64,000 nucleotides of DNA from Apricaphanius iberus (Eukaryota; Chordata; Actinopteri; Cyprinodontiformes; Aphaniidae), in the NCBI GenBank assembly GCA_028564705.1, contig JAPXFQ010000364.1, forward strand, positions 372,001 through 436,000, written 5' to 3'. The translations under genes and the position numbers were made by a program. The notes beneath the pieces were generated by a model that saw nothing but the letters and a program-made list of their open reading frames with translations, was not told the DNA's origin and did no database searches. Below, one piece after another: positions 23,346-35,631 of the stretch. Each line of letters starts with the position of its first letter. Position 1 is the stretch's first letter.

Positions 23346-26300
23346 TCAGATGTCGGACATGTGCCTGAGTTTTCTGTTCAAAAAGTGTGTGGAGCCGTTT
23401 TTCATCTTTAAAGGTACTTCCACTTCTGATCTCTTCTTCCTCATCTTTTTTAACCTCTTGCAGAATATATAGGATATCAATATGACAACCAGGGAAAACA
23501 ACCCCAGACATGCCACTGAAAGAGTGATGAGGATAGGCCGACAAGAAAACTGCTCATACCTCTTAGGCCCATCTGTCATCTGACCAATGTACCAGGGCTT
23601 CTCTTCAACTTCTATGTCAATGTCTCTTGTCAGCAGACTTTGGATGTAACTCTCATTACTCACTGTTTCATTCACAAAGAAGTTAACCATGACTGTTGAG
23701 TAAAGCGGTTCAGGTTGGCCGTGATCACTAACTTTCACCAGAAGACTGTAAAGCCCCCTGTTGCTTAGCTCTCTCTTTAATGTTATGTTTCCTGTTTCTG
23801 GGTCGATGGCAAATGACCCTGGCTCACCACCTTTCCTTTTAATGATACTGTAGGCAATAACAGCATTCATCCCTGTATCTTTGTCCACGGCATACACTTC
23901 TGCTATGGATGTTCCTGGTGCTGTATTGGGCAGCACTAGCATGTAAGACTGGTTGGACTGAGGGAAGAGGACAACTGGTGGATTGTCATTTACATCCAAC
24001 AAGAGCACAGTCACCATAGTAACAGAGGATAGCGCTGGCTCCCCACCATCAGTGGCTTCAATCCACAGCTGGTACGTTCCTTGCTGCTCACGGTCGAGGG
24101 ATGTCTTGGCCCTCAGTGCACCTCGGCCAGTGTCTATCATGAAGATGTCACTGCCATTAAGGATAGACAGGGCTACCCACCCATTCTTACCAGCGTCGGC
24201 ATCCGTCACAGAGAGGACACCAATCTCCCCGTACCCAGGAAAGTTTTCCGGCACAAAGAAGGTAAAGTCCTTATTAATGAAACGTGGACTGTTGTCGTTG
24301 CGATCCAGTACAGTCACCACCACCGTGGCAATTGACTCCCTCCTGGGTGTCCCCTGATCCACTGCTCTAACTATGAACCGATATTTTTCTTTTTCCTCCC
24401 TGTCAAGAGATGTAGCAACAGTCAGAACCCCTGTGAGACGATCCACCACAAAAATCCCAGGAGTATCACCTCCTAGGATATAGATGACCTCCCCTCGACT
24501 TTCACTGTCTGGGTCTGAGGCTTGGAGCTGGGTTAGGAAAATGTTTGGTGAATTATTTTCCTCAAATGATATTTCCACCAAAGACTGTTGAAACACTGGT
24601 GCATTGTCATTCTCGTCCAAAACCTGCACCTTCAGGAAGGTCTTTATGACTAGACCTAGAGTATTATTAGCAACCAAAATTAGGTCGTACTTCTGTGTCC
24701 TCTCATAGTCCAAAGTCTCTGTAGTTTCTAATAAGTACTCATTCTTCAAGTGCTGATATGGGACAACTCTGAAGGGACCATACCCTTCCAAGTAACAGTC
24801 CATACTTTGGCTTTTGTCCATGTTTTTGATGGTAAAAAATGCTATTGGAGAAAATGCTGGCTCAGACTCTTTTATTGTCACCACTCCATCCTTTTCGGGT
24901 GCAATGTATCGAGGTATGACAGCAGGTGGTCCTATAACCACTTTGATGACATAGACAGTTACACTTGCAACAGCAGGGATACAGCCAGGTCCATTGGCTA
25001 AAACAGTAAGTTTGTAGAATGTGGCTGTAACAGAGTCTATTTTCCTGGCCAGTTTGATCCCCCCTGTAGTTTTGTCCAAATGGAACAAGCTCCTGGTGTC
25101 TCTTGGCACACGTTCACTGTAAGCATAGCAGATCTGAGCATTAGCACCAAGGTCAGGGTCAAAAGCATTCAAACGTGCCAACTGTGCCCCTTTGCTGGTA
25201 TTCCCATTTAGAGTGATATTAATATGTGATTCTATAAATTTAGGACAGTTGTCATTTACATCTGTGATGACAATTTTTAAAGTAGCTGCTCCAAGTAGGG
25301 GAGGGGTCCCTCCATCTTCTGCAATGATATCTGTAACATATTCAGCTTGTGTCTCTCTGTCCAAAAAGTCTGTCACAATGAGGAATGGTGTCAGCTCACC
25401 TCCATCATTCTCCTCAATATCCAGAGTGAACACACCAAAGTCGTTAACCAACCAGTAGGTCTGCACTCCATAAACCCCCAGGTCCGGGTCAACAGCAGAG
25501 TGCTCCACCACAAAGCGGGCATTTATTGGTGCATTTTCTGGGACAAACATGCAGATTTCATCTGTAGGAAACTTCGGCCTGTTGTCGTTTGCGTCTTCAA
25601 TCAAAAGCTTTACTTTGACAAGCTGAAAGTACTGCTGAGGCAACACGAACACATCCAGTGAAAGAAAGCATCCTTGCTCCTCTGAGCTGTAAGGACAGAG
25701 GGTCTCTCTGTCAATCTCAGCAGCGGACGTGTAAAGCTCCCCAGTCATATTATTTATGTTCACATACTGCTCACTGACCTTCTTTTGAGTGAGAATGAAT
25801 AAAAAGGGGGGCTCAACTGTGAAATCCAAATGTAAGTCCACTCCAATAGCCCCGATGAAAGTCCCCTTGGGTAATCCCTCCTTTATCTTATAGATGAGCT
25901 GTTTTGCTTGACTGAAATTTGCTAGACAGGAGAGGGGGGTGGTGTACAGCATGAGGATGTAGAAACCCTGGAATAAAAGAAAAACAAAGATTACAAGCAC
26001 AATATAAATGTAAGATGTGATTTACCTAGAATTAGATATTTGTACTTTGTTGTTCTGTATAAACTGGTTTCTTTGATGTATTTAGGGTTAGTGCTTGTCA
26101 AATCTGAGTAATCTAATTATTACAAGCATCAGTTTTGAAAGTAAATGCAAGTCATGGCTTAAAATTACATTTGGTAAGACTTTATATCTTTATTAAAAGC
26201 ATTACCAAAAATGCAAAGATTGACAACAAGGGAAAGAAACCTATGTCTCTACGTTGAGCATACACATGACAACAAAACATATTTTTCTAGTTGAACTAAT

Positions 26301-26384
26301 GTGAATTTTGTCTAAAACCATAGAAACAATCTTAAAGCTTACCCATATTCTTTCTCTTTTGTTGGGGTGTATGCTCCTGAACAT
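23346..26384 (-). CDS. pcdh20: Protocadherin 20 (two coding exons: 26384-26343 and 25967-23346)
   Basis: Calcium-dependent homophilic adhesion receptor of the delta/non-clustered protocadherin group, at the plasma membrane, mainly neural in vertebrates. Exon 1 encodes MFRSIHPNKRERIW and ends at a donor (ATGG|GTAAGC, 26343/26342). Exon 2 begins after a polypyrimidine tract and CAG at 25967. The spliced protein is 887 residues. A signal peptide core covers about 14-29 (GFYILMLYTTPLSCL). Cadherin repeats follow, with linker motifs DANDN (about 139-143), DVNDN (251-255), DENDN (465-469), DRNDN (570-574) and DVNDN (672-676). The linker near 357-366 lacks the DxNDN motif, as I recall for the human protein. 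The membrane segment is about 825-849. The cytoplasmic tail of roughly 38 residues ends HMSDI. Length is slightly below human PCDH20. Family identity rests on strong similarity throughout, including VPENFPGYGEIGV and TVSNESYI. Confidence 0.95.
25968..26342 (-). other. pcdh20: Single intron of pcdh20 (375 bp)
   Basis: Donor GTAAGC at 26342-26337 and acceptor TTTCTTTTATTCCAG ending at 25968 fit consensus. Splicing joins TGG to GGT in frame and replaces intron-encoded residues with a proper ATG-initiated signal sequence. Reading through the intron would need a GTG start at 26000. Confidence 0.85.
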
Positions 26385-26412
26385 GTTTATGTCCTCGTCC
26401 AGCACTTTCCAC

Positions 26413-26451
26413 TTAGAGTAGGAAGAGTGGCAGCTTAACCAAGTCAGGCAT
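26413..26451 (-). promoter_or_regulatory. Upstream ORF in the pcdh20 leader (12 codons)
   Basis: ATG at 26451 encodes MPDLVKLPLFLL and stops at 26413, 28 nt before the main ATG at 26384. The context AAAATGC is moderate. If included in the mRNA it could lower translation of the main frame. That it is transcribed is an inference from its position. Confidence 0.55.
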
Positions 26452-26493
26452 TTTGAGCTTTGAGCTGATCAGACCTCTGCCGAGTGGTATGCC

Positions 26494-26584
26494 TTATTTC
26501 TCTCTGACTTGAACAAGTCATTCATCTCAGTGCTGGCTCAGGACACTCCCACCACATGCAAATTAGTTCCTTGCATTAACCAAT
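26494..26584 (-). promoter_or_regulatory. Candidate pcdh20 core promoter
   Basis: On the minus strand, going upstream: a TATA-like AAATAA at 26494-26499, an octamer ATTTGCAT at 26556-26563 (POU-factor site), and a CCAAT box at 26580-26584 (plus-strand orientation). Spacing suits a start site near 26465. No experimental support. Confidence 0.35.
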
Positions 26585-26599
26585 GAGAGGTGATAGCCA

Positions 26600-29080
26600 G
26601 TGGGAAATCTTGACTTGGCAGATTCCTCTTTTGCACATCTCGTCAAAGAGCACAGACACACACCTGTACTTTTCACAAGAAGCAATGTTGTCATAAGGAG
26701 CTGCATACCTTGTATTCCTGAGGCAGAATGAGAGCATGTGATTATCAGCAGGGCTTATGATGGCACGAAAGGCTGGGCAAGACGGGAAATATCGAGAGCC
26801 AACAGATTATTTTAAATCCAGCAGTAGTTAAAAATATCATAGTTAAAAAAAAAATTAAGATACCGTGATAAGGCTCCGACTTTCTAAAAATTAAGGCTTC
26901 TGACAACTTTTATAATTCTTTTTATACATGCAAAGTAAAAAGAGGGAAAGATAATACATGTGTGTGTTACAATGATTATTATTAATTTACAAGTGCCATT
27001 ATTTGTTGCATGCAAAACAAAAAGAAAGAGATCACAAAGGCAGCAGCAAGGGGAACGTGGCAACATAAGTGCTTGTGTGGTCTCACTCTGGATTGAGCCT
27101 CTAACTAAATCAAGCCCCTAATCCCCATGTGTTCTAAATGCCAGGCCAGCTGTTTGGTGGGATTGGAAGCATACTGCTCAGAGATATTGAGTGATTGAAG
27201 TTCTCTAGACAAGGGCGGATTGAATCTGTAACTCGCACTTATTTTGTCTCTCAGTGGGCTAAATATCTTGCCTCATTATGCATAAAAAGAGGCCTTTGGC
27301 TGGGAAACACTGAAATCTATCTACATATCGCATGCTTGCCCGCTTTAACACTCTATGGAAACATAGTGTAGAGCGTTCACTGAATTCTGATTAGTTGAGA
27401 AGATATATCGTGTTAAGGCCAAAAATAGGTTTCGGCGCTTATGGTGGTTTGTAAAAAAAACGGCATCTTGTACCTACATTTTAACCAGGAAATATAGCGA
27501 TTTGGCAAGAAACATTGATGGAGCAGTGGAATAGGTTCAGTACACAGCAAAATGACATGAAAAACTCATTTTTTTAAAATCGCATTTATCGCGTTTTGGA
27601 AAAAAAGCTCTTCATATTAAACGGAAGTAAATGACAAATGCATGTTTCATCCTGAATCTAAAACGTTGTTGGCCCATGCAGTTAGCCAAGACATATTTCT
27701 GCAAAGCCAGGTGGCCTTTGAGCGTTGGAAAGCTGCAGATCAGGCAGAGTTTAACATTAAATTCAGAGTACCTGAGGTGTTGATACGACAATATTCCATA
27801 GAAATGGAGATAAGGACAGGGATGATTCAGTCTCCATTGGAGTTTTAACATATTTATTTCAATGGTACAGGAAGCCCTTTTGGGCCAACACTCTCTTCCC
27901 TTAACATTGTGTCTCTGCCTGTCTGTGCCTCTTTTCAGTTTATATCAGAGCTACTGTAGACATAACAATAATAGAGGAGTCGTTCAGTGACACCATTGTA
28001 GGTAAAACGTCAACTTAGTCTCCAGCATTTTCCAAAATCTCCTGGCTGCCTTTACTGTTAATTACTAATCACTAAATAGAACTAATCTTGAAATAATTTT
28101 CCAACTAAAAGGGTGCTTACTTAAAAACAATGTCACAGGCTGATGTTGCTGTCAGGTTAGCTTTTCTGAGTTTTGTAGTCATTTATAGACTTTGTATCTC
28201 CGAATGAAGCCCCAGCTAAAGAGTTTGAGCTGTCATTAATATGCCATTAATATGTGTGGGGGATGTATTCCATCAAGGAATTCAATTGAGTAAAAGAAAA
28301 TTAAATACTGACATACTCTCCTAAATATCAACATTATATTAGGGTGTCATAAATTCTTATAGTAAGAAATATAAAACAGTATTTCACCAATATGTAACAT
28401 TTCATGTAAGTCTTTGAAAACTTCAAATTTCTTTAACAGTGACAAGTAAGGTGTTTTTTTTAAGATGGCTGATTTCCTAATGCTATATATAAAAAACATA
28501 CAATAAAACATTATGTAAACATTAACTCTGTCTAAAATAAAATATTTCAAGTTTCAGATTTTGCAGTTGAAACCAGTTAGAAAGTTTTAGGACAATTCTG
28601 ATTATGAATAACTTAATACACAAAACAAGGCATTGAATAAGGACATATAATTTTTTTTCCTCGCTTCATTGCTTTGTCACACCAAAAATAATATTGTTGA
28701 ACGATTAAGAGTAACTCCGCACACTGATTAGTATTTATACAATATCCAGTTATTTGTTTTTTTATATATTGCTGGTTTTCATCTATTTTAAGAGCTTAGT
28801 TGTTTTTCTTAGTTTTATTGCATCAGATTTGAACTCATTAATATGTATATTTTTATGTTTTTTTATCATAGTTTTACACATTTGCATCAATTGATTATTC
28901 CTTTACTAAATTTATTTTGACATACATTTTTTTTACAGCTTTATAGTAATAACTTGCTTAAATTTAGATTGGGAGTAAAGAAGTACTTACTGCAGCCGGA
29001 CACTGCAGTAGCCAAGATCTGCAACAGATGCCCAGAAATAATAAATTATGGATAAGTAGATAGATTAGGTATACATGGTT
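26600..29080. other. No recognisable gene or element
   Basis: Upstream intergenic sequence, AT-rich. Open frames near 27612-27851 on both strands lack any family signature. Confidence 0.5.
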
Positions 29081-29084
29081 CATG

Positions 29085-29345
29085 ATTGTCCCTGTGCATG
29101 CATGCTTTCCCTCTTGGTATCCCGAAAGGATGACTGTTAGGTTGATTGATCTCTCCAAATTGTGTGAGTGTGTGTCTGTGTGTGCATGGTTGTTTGTCTG
29201 TCTCTATGTTTCCCTGCCATGGACCGGCAACCTGTCCAGGGTGTACACCCCTTCTCGCCCAATGATCGCTGGAGATAAGCACCAGCCCCCCACCCACAAA
29301 GCTTCAAGGAAAATCAGCATAGATAATGGATGGCTGGATGGATGC
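29085..29345 (+). repeat. SINE fragment (same family as 16555-16923), head missing
   Basis: GCATGGTTGTTTGTCTG, ACCTGTCCAGGGTGTAC and GGAGATAAGCACCAGCCCCC match the body of the complete SINE. The tail has short GATG/GGCTGGATG repeats. The 5' tRNA-like head is absent. Confidence 0.8.
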
Positions 29346-31831
29346 ATGGTTCATGATTTAAATAAGACTGATATAAATAGTGGAAGTCAAAATGTGGTGA
29401 TAACCAAACCAAACCAAACATAGAAATGACCAAACTTTCATGATAATTGTAATTAATTTAACAGGGGAATATACAATAAATAATCTAAAACAAGTTTAAT
29501 GTTTTTATTGGGCTTTGAAGTTGGGGACGTTGGTCGGGTGGCTGGGCTCAGCCAGAAGAGGTGAAATTCAAACCCCCCTTTCCCATGTGCTCACCATCTG
29601 TGGGAGGGGCCAAAGGAGTCTGTGCGATGTAAGGTGGACCTTGGCCAGTGGCTGGGATCTTGGCGGTCTGATACTTGGCTGCAGAAGCTGGCTCTCTGGA
29701 AGTGCAATGTCAACTCTCAGGCGCGGAAAGAGCCTGGGCTGATGTTTAAGATTGGGAGGTTCTTACTGGATATCCTCTGACTCACTTGGATGCCCGGCTC
29801 TAGCCCTGGAACCCATTTCTCCGAGAGGGGTTAGACACATTTCCACTCTGGAGCTTCGCCTGCTGAGAGGTACTGACCAGCGTTGGGCATACTTGTTGCC
29901 CCCATCTTGGTGCCTTTACGTTGGTGTATACCCCAATTAACAAGAGGTTGGCCTTGCTCCGCCTACGGGTGGGGGGACGGGCTCTGACTTGTTTGCACTT
30001 TGCCAAATTACAGATAAGATTACCCACTCTTTTTGTTGTCCTTGGAGGAGGGGGTGTTGGAGAGTGTTCCGCCTTGGGGACTCCCTTGTTCTTTTGGGGG
30101 ACTTCAATGCTTAACATGTTCAATGACAGTAAGACCTGGATGGATGTGGTTGGTATGAATGGACTCTGGCGGTGTTTTGTAATAGGTCTACTTTGTTTAA
30201 GTATAAGTCTGTGCTCCTGGCACCAGGGCATCCTAGGCCGCAGCTCGATCATCGACTTTGTTGTCGTATCGTCGAGTCGGTGGCTGCATGTTTTGGACAC
30301 AATGGTGAAGAAAGGGGCTGACCACTACCTGGTGGTGCATTGGCTCTGATGGTGGGGAAGGATGTTGGTCAGACCTGGCAGACCAAAACGTGTTGTAAGC
30401 GTCTGCTGGAAACGTCTGGCAGAGTCTCCTGTCAGAAGGAGCTTAAACTTCAGCCTCCGGCAGAGCATTGAGCACATTCCATGGGAGGCAGAGCACACCG
30501 AGTCCAAGTGTACCGTGTTCTGTGTCTCCACTGTGGAGGTGGTTGACTGGAGCTGTGGCCACAAGGTGGTTGGTGCCTGTCTTAACGATAACCCCTTGAA
30601 CCTGCTGGTGGACACCAGTGGTGAGGAATGCTGTCAAGCTAATGAAGGATACCAACTGGGGTTTTTTGGCTTGTGGGACCCGGAAGCAGCAGATAGGTAC
30701 CTGCAGGTCAAGCAGAATGTGGCATGGACAGTTACAGAGGCAAAAACTCGGGCTTAGGAGGAGTTCAGTTGGGCCATGGAAAACGATGTTCAAATGGCTT
30801 TGAGGTGATTCTGGCCCAACATTGGGTAGCTGAGGAGGGGGAAGCAGTGCACCACCAACACTGTTTATGGTAGGGGTGGTGTGCTGCTGATGTCTCCTCA
30901 GGACATAATGGGTCAACGAAGAATGAAGAATATCCTGGGAAATGGGAATTTTGTTTTTTGTCCTGGCTATGGAAACACTGGACCAGCTCTAAACCATAAG
31001 AAGAGTCCTGGAGAGTGCATGGGAGTTTGCTCAACTGGTCTACATGTGTTTTGTGGAATTGGAGAAGGTGTTTGACCATGTCCCTTGGGAATTCCTTTGG
31101 GGATACCCCAGGGATAAGGGGTACCAAGCTGTTATGTCCCTGAATGACCAGTTTCAGAGTTTACTTTGCTGGCAGAAAGTCGGGGTTGTTTCAAGTGAGA
31201 GTTGGACTCTGCCAAGGTTGCCCTTTGTCACCAATTCTGTTCTTAGCTTTAATGGTGTTGAGGGGATCAGTTTTGGTTGCCTAAGGGTCTCTGCTTTTTG
31301 TAAATGATGTAGTCTTTTTGTCTTCATCAGGATGTGATCTGCAGCTTTTGCTGGAGTGATTCACAGCTGACAGTGAAGCAGCTGGGATGGGATTTAGCAT
31401 TTCCATATCTAAAACCATGGTCTTGAGCTGGAAAAGGATAGATTGCCTTTTGTGTTACGGGGACGAGGTCTTGTAACAAGTGGAGGAGTTCAAGTATTTG
31501 GGGGTCTTGTTCACAAATGAGGAAAAAATAGAACGGGAGATTGGAAAGTGTGGCATCTAAAGTGACGTGGGTACAGGTCTGTGTTGGTAAAGAGAAAGCT
31601 GAGCCGAAAGGCAAATCTTTTGATTTACTGGTCACTTTATGTAAGTTAATATGTTAACTTAGGTTCGTGAGCTGGACCACGCCTCATATTCAGTATTCTC
31701 TCACTAATCTACTCGGATCCGACTCACCTGGCATCTCACACCTGAATTCCATTCCTAATTACTCTGTGATCTATTTAAACCCGAGCACCTAGCCATCAGC
31801 GTCGCTCAGACTGTGTTCTCATAAACTCGCC

Positions 31832-34181
31832 TTGGTCTGCTCGGTCCAAGTTTCCTCCCATTCCCGCAGTGCGTCCTCGTCGCGCCCCGGGACTTCTTCT
31901 GGAGTTCAGCGGTCCTCAGTAGGCGCTGCAGGCCGATCGGCTCCAAGCTTTTCTATTTCCCGATCACTTCAGGCTCCCTGTTCGCCACAAGCTCAGCACT
32001 TTCCTCCCGATCTCTCTGGCAGTCCAGCTCGGAGGGCTTCTCCTCCCCATTCCCGTCCGGCTTCATTCCGGATGAGGAACTCACCCAGAGTTTGTCGTTC
32101 TTCCGTCTCCAACCGTCCGGACATGTCTGGCTGGACAGTAGCCCGCTTGCAATCTTCACTCAGGGAAAGAGGCATCCCGTTTAGCCGTTCTGTTAATAAA
32201 TCTAGCCTCTTCAAGCTCCTTTTCCCTCTACTTCACCGTTAACCCAAACTTCCTCCTCTCATAATCCACTTCCTATTTCAGCCTCAGTCCCCACTTCCTC
32301 TCAGGGCATATCTCAGCCCTCAGCTTCCGGGCCAACACCCACAGCTCCCCCTGCTGGCGGGGAAGCTTCTTCCGTCTCATTTCCCTCAAATTTTGCCTCA
32401 TTCATAACTAATTTTTTCTCTTTCTTAGCCTCTCAGGCCGCATCTTCATTAAATCAATCAATTCCTCTCCCTCACATCCCCCCTTCTATGTTTCCTACAG
32501 GTTCAATTCAGGCTTCCATCCATGTTCCAGGAACCTCTTCTAACCCTTCTGTGTTACCAGCAGGCTCAAAGGTTCAACAACTTATCGCCGCATTACCTCA
32601 AAGTTTTACTGCTCCACTGTCTCAGTTGCCATCTTCGTCTATTTACACTTCAGCCTCTAACCATTACACTCTTTCTACAGCAGTACCCCCCATTCGGCCA
32701 CCCTCTTCCATCTATCGCCCTTCCCCAGTTTCACCCGCTCTCCGGCAACAAATTCTGAATGGTAATTACATCGATTTAGGTCTCCTTCTCCAACCCTCTC
32801 TAGGTCTCTCAGGTCAGCCCCGGGAGTTGCAGACCGGAATGGGGCTGAATCAGCTAGGTTCAGCTCTTAGCTCTAGTTCCAAAGATCTGACCCCAACAGA
32901 GTTTGCTTTTGCATTCTCTCTTTACAGGGACATCATTTGCTCAGTGTTTCCTGACTGGCGGACTGAGTTAGACGATTATTTGTCTATTGTCCTTGACATG
33001 GCCCTTAGATTTGGAGGAACGGGGTTTTATCAATATCACGATCTTTTCTCATCCCAGGCAGCGGGCCGTCTCGCTCAATACAATCAAGGTACATACTGGG
33101 GTTGTCTAGAGTCCGAGTTATATTGCCGCATCTTTGCGACCTGGGCATCCCTATCTTGCAGCCTCTGCGCCGATTCCTCCCACCCTGCTACTGCATGCAC
33201 TCTTGTCACTCCTGTCTGACCTCGGCCATCATCATCATGCTGCTCATCAGTCCCCAACTGTTCGTCCTCACCTGCCCCTCCCCCTTCCGTGATTCCTTAA
33301 TCTCTTCTACCACAGTCTAAACCTAATGCCCCTGTCCCCGGGGGCATGGATAAGTGCGGCCGTCCAATCCTTTTCCAAGGTGGCAGGATGGTGTGTAACA
33401 ATTTCAATGACCTTGGCTGCTCAGCCTCCAGCTGTAGGCTCTTGCATACTTGCTCTTTCTGCGGAGGGGCACATGCTAGGAACACCTGCCCCTATAACCC
33501 AACTTCCAAAACAGATTGACTATCACAGCACCTCGCCACTCCCATTAAGGGGACATCATTTATTTCTCACCTTCTGTCCACCGCCGCCAACATCCCTTTG
33601 CTTCAAGGTCTCGCCATTGAGAACCTCGCCGGATGGAAATGCGCCTTTAGGCAAGAATTTATTTCATCTTGGAACGGCATTTCATTCTTCTACAATGACT
33701 TTATGAATTTCTCATCCAGATGACATCTGGCTATTTACCGATGCAGCACCCTCCGCAGGCTTTGGTGGTTTCTACAATGGAAGCCGGTTTGCTTAAACAT
33801 GGCCCCCAAGTTTGAACGTTTGCAGCTCCAGTCGGCCTCTCTCTCATCCGCTCATTATGAAATCGATCCCATTGTGATTGCAGCCCTTTTTGGGGGCATG
33901 AATGGTCTCAAAACTGTATCCTTATTCATTCAGACAACTCTGCCGTTGTCGACATCGTAAACAAAGGCCATTCACTTTCATCCTGCATCATGCAGTTCAT
34001 TCGTAGACTCACTCTGGCGCCAGCAAAACTTCAGTTCATTCTCCGCGCTGCTCATGTATCTAACCATCGGAATTCCATCGCTGATTCACTCTCTCGCCTC
34101 TCTTTCCAGAAATTCAGGTCCTTGGCTCCAGACGCAGATCCTCATCTAACTCCGATCCCACCGTTTTCAGCAACCATCTAA
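31832..34181 (+). pseudogene. DIRS-like gag/pol relic
   Basis: The first frame (to 32242) is rich in Ser/Pro/Arg and contains MSGWTVARLQSSLRERGIPF, a SAP-like helix-extension-helix. After a frameshift, 32488-33219 holds the conserved gag-like block FSLYRDIICSVFPDWRTELD, then FGGTGFYQYH and QGTYWGCLESELYCRIF. A further frame at about 33345-33510 gives a Cys-rich motif (NNFNDLGCSASSCRLLHTCS, FCGGAHARNTC). The reverse transcriptase core is deleted. From 33718 the ribonuclease H segment appears (WLFTDAAPSAGFGGFYNG), ending near 34181 with HRNSIADSLSRL. At least four frame breaks. Confidence 0.75.
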
Positions 34182-34369
34182 AACAAACTACACAGCTTCA
34201 ACACATCTCCATCATTTCTCAGAACGCTATCCTCAACAGCATTGCTCCTAGAACTCTCTCCTCTTATCTTTCAAGATGGAACAGTTTTTCAAAGTTTCTA
34301 TGTAACGTATAACCTTCCATTCCCTTCACTCATCCCGTCTTTTATTCGCCTCTTCATTACCTATTCACA

Positions 34370-34806
34370 TACAATCCTATAAATCCGCGTTTCCACTATT
34401 CAATCATACCTTTCTGGCATTAATTTCTTCATTAAACTGGCTACCGGCAACTCCCGTCCAGCTCTCTCCCATAGCCACATATCCATGCTGCTCAAAGGTC
34501 TTAAGAATCAAGAAACACCTTAATGTAATCACCGATTCCCTATAACCTCTGACCTCCTTACCCGCTGCATCCACACAATCTGTTACGGTTACTCTTCTCC
34601 TCTAATCAATCCCGTTTAGATCTGGCATCAACCCTTATAATTATTCAATCCACTCCATCCGCATGGGCGCAGGCACTTCAGCTTCTCAGTTAAGCATTTC
34701 CGACAAGACTATTCAAATCCTAGGTCGTTTGTCATCCTCAGCATACCGTTCTTACATTCATAATAATCTCGACGATCTGCACCATGCTCATTCCTTGCTT
34801 TGTTAA
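34370..34806 (+). pseudogene. Tyrosine recombinase relic of the DIRS-like element
   Basis: The segment near 34395-34510 reads IQSYLSGINFFIKLATGN then SHISMLLKGLK, the N-terminal core-binding part. At 34655-34780, after a gap, comes IRMGAGTSASQLSISDKTIQ then ILGRLSSSAYRSYI. This resembles the C-terminal catalytic part, with the arginine in the HxxR-like position and the final tyrosine in SAYRSYI. The middle is missing or too decayed to read. This enzyme type, in place of a DDE integrase, is what separates DIRS from LTR elements. Confidence 0.65.
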
Positions 34807-35631
34807 ATAATGACCAACTTTGGGGGTCCTGAGCAGGCTCGAGAAGAAGACCGACTTCCGAAGACTGCATCCCCACATAGAGTCTACAAGCCTCCATCAG
34901 TGCATCCTTCCAGACACATCATCTATCTAACCTTTGTCAATAAATTAACCAATCAAAACTAATCTAATCTCCGTAGGCGTGGTCCATGCTAATGAAACTA
35001 TGTTCCAGCTCTCATCTATTGTCACAAACTCTGGGTAGTGACCAACTGAACGAAACCACGGATACAGCCAGTTGAAATTAGACTAAGGCGAGAAGCTCGG
35101 TCATCCAAAAGGGGCTCAGAGTAGAACCGCTACTCCTCCACATTGAAGAGAGCCAGATGAGGTGGCTTGGACATCTGGTTGGATGCATCCTGGACACGTC
35201 TCTGGTGATGTGCTCTGGGCACATTCTATCGGGATGAGACCCATGGGAAGATACAGGACACGCTGGAGAGACTATGTTACTTGGCTGGTCTGGGAAGGCC
35301 TTGGGATTCCCCCTGAGGAACCCAAGTGGCTGGGGAGACGGAAGTCTGGATCTCTCTACTTAAGCTGCTGCTCCCGTGACCAGATTCTGGATAAACAGGA
35401 GACGATGGATGGATGGATGGATGGATGGATGATGTTCTAGTTGTTTGGGGACACCTAAAAACATTTCGCAAGACACAAACTTTTGTTGTTGTTCTTAATA
35501 GAAAAATATGCAACCTAAGACCTGATCAAGCCTCATCCATTTCACAAACACTGTTCACCTTTTCATAAATCAACAGTTTTAAGCTACAGCTGCAGTAGGA
35601 TAATAAAGGACTATTTAACCATGAGTGTTCA

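Larger units (their letters stand above)
31643..34998 (+). mobile_element. DIRS-like tyrosine-recombinase retrotransposon, internally deleted
   Basis: 3356 bp inserted in the LINE relic. Near the ends GGACCACGCCT (31674-31684) recurs inverted as AGGCGTGGTCC (34975-34985), as expected for the split inverted termini of DIRS-order elements. The content in order is: gag-like protein, zinc-finger region, ribonuclease H fragment, tyrosine recombinase fragment. Most of the reverse transcriptase is missing. TATGT occurs at both junctions (31638-31642 and 34999-35003); it could be target sequence or chance. Confidence 0.75.
29505..35431 (+). mobile_element. Decayed near-full-length RTE-clade LINE, interrupted by a DIRS-like element
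   Basis: Segments 29505-31642 and 34999-35431 are one LINE copy of the family seen intact at 61876-64000. The left part covers the endonuclease region (GRSSIIDFVVVSSS near 30232-30273) and most of the reverse transcriptase: KVVGACLNDNP, DPEAADRYLQVKQN, then VLFTNEEKIEREI near 31505. The right part holds the C-terminal end (RWLGHLV, GRYRTRWRDYV, EGLGIPPEEP) and the GATG tail at about 35404-35430. Many frameshifts and stops. It predates the insertion it carries. Confidence 0.85.

Noticed and set aside
25998..26000. GTG as the start of the large protocadherin exon
   Set aside because: The first 11 codons are intron, including the polypyrimidine tract. A consensus donor and an ATG exon upstream give a better, family-like signal sequence.
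33326..33706. 126-codon plus-strand frame in the DIRS element as a separate gene
   Set aside because: Another frame of the same bases gives the conserved Cys-rich gag region, so this one is a shadow.
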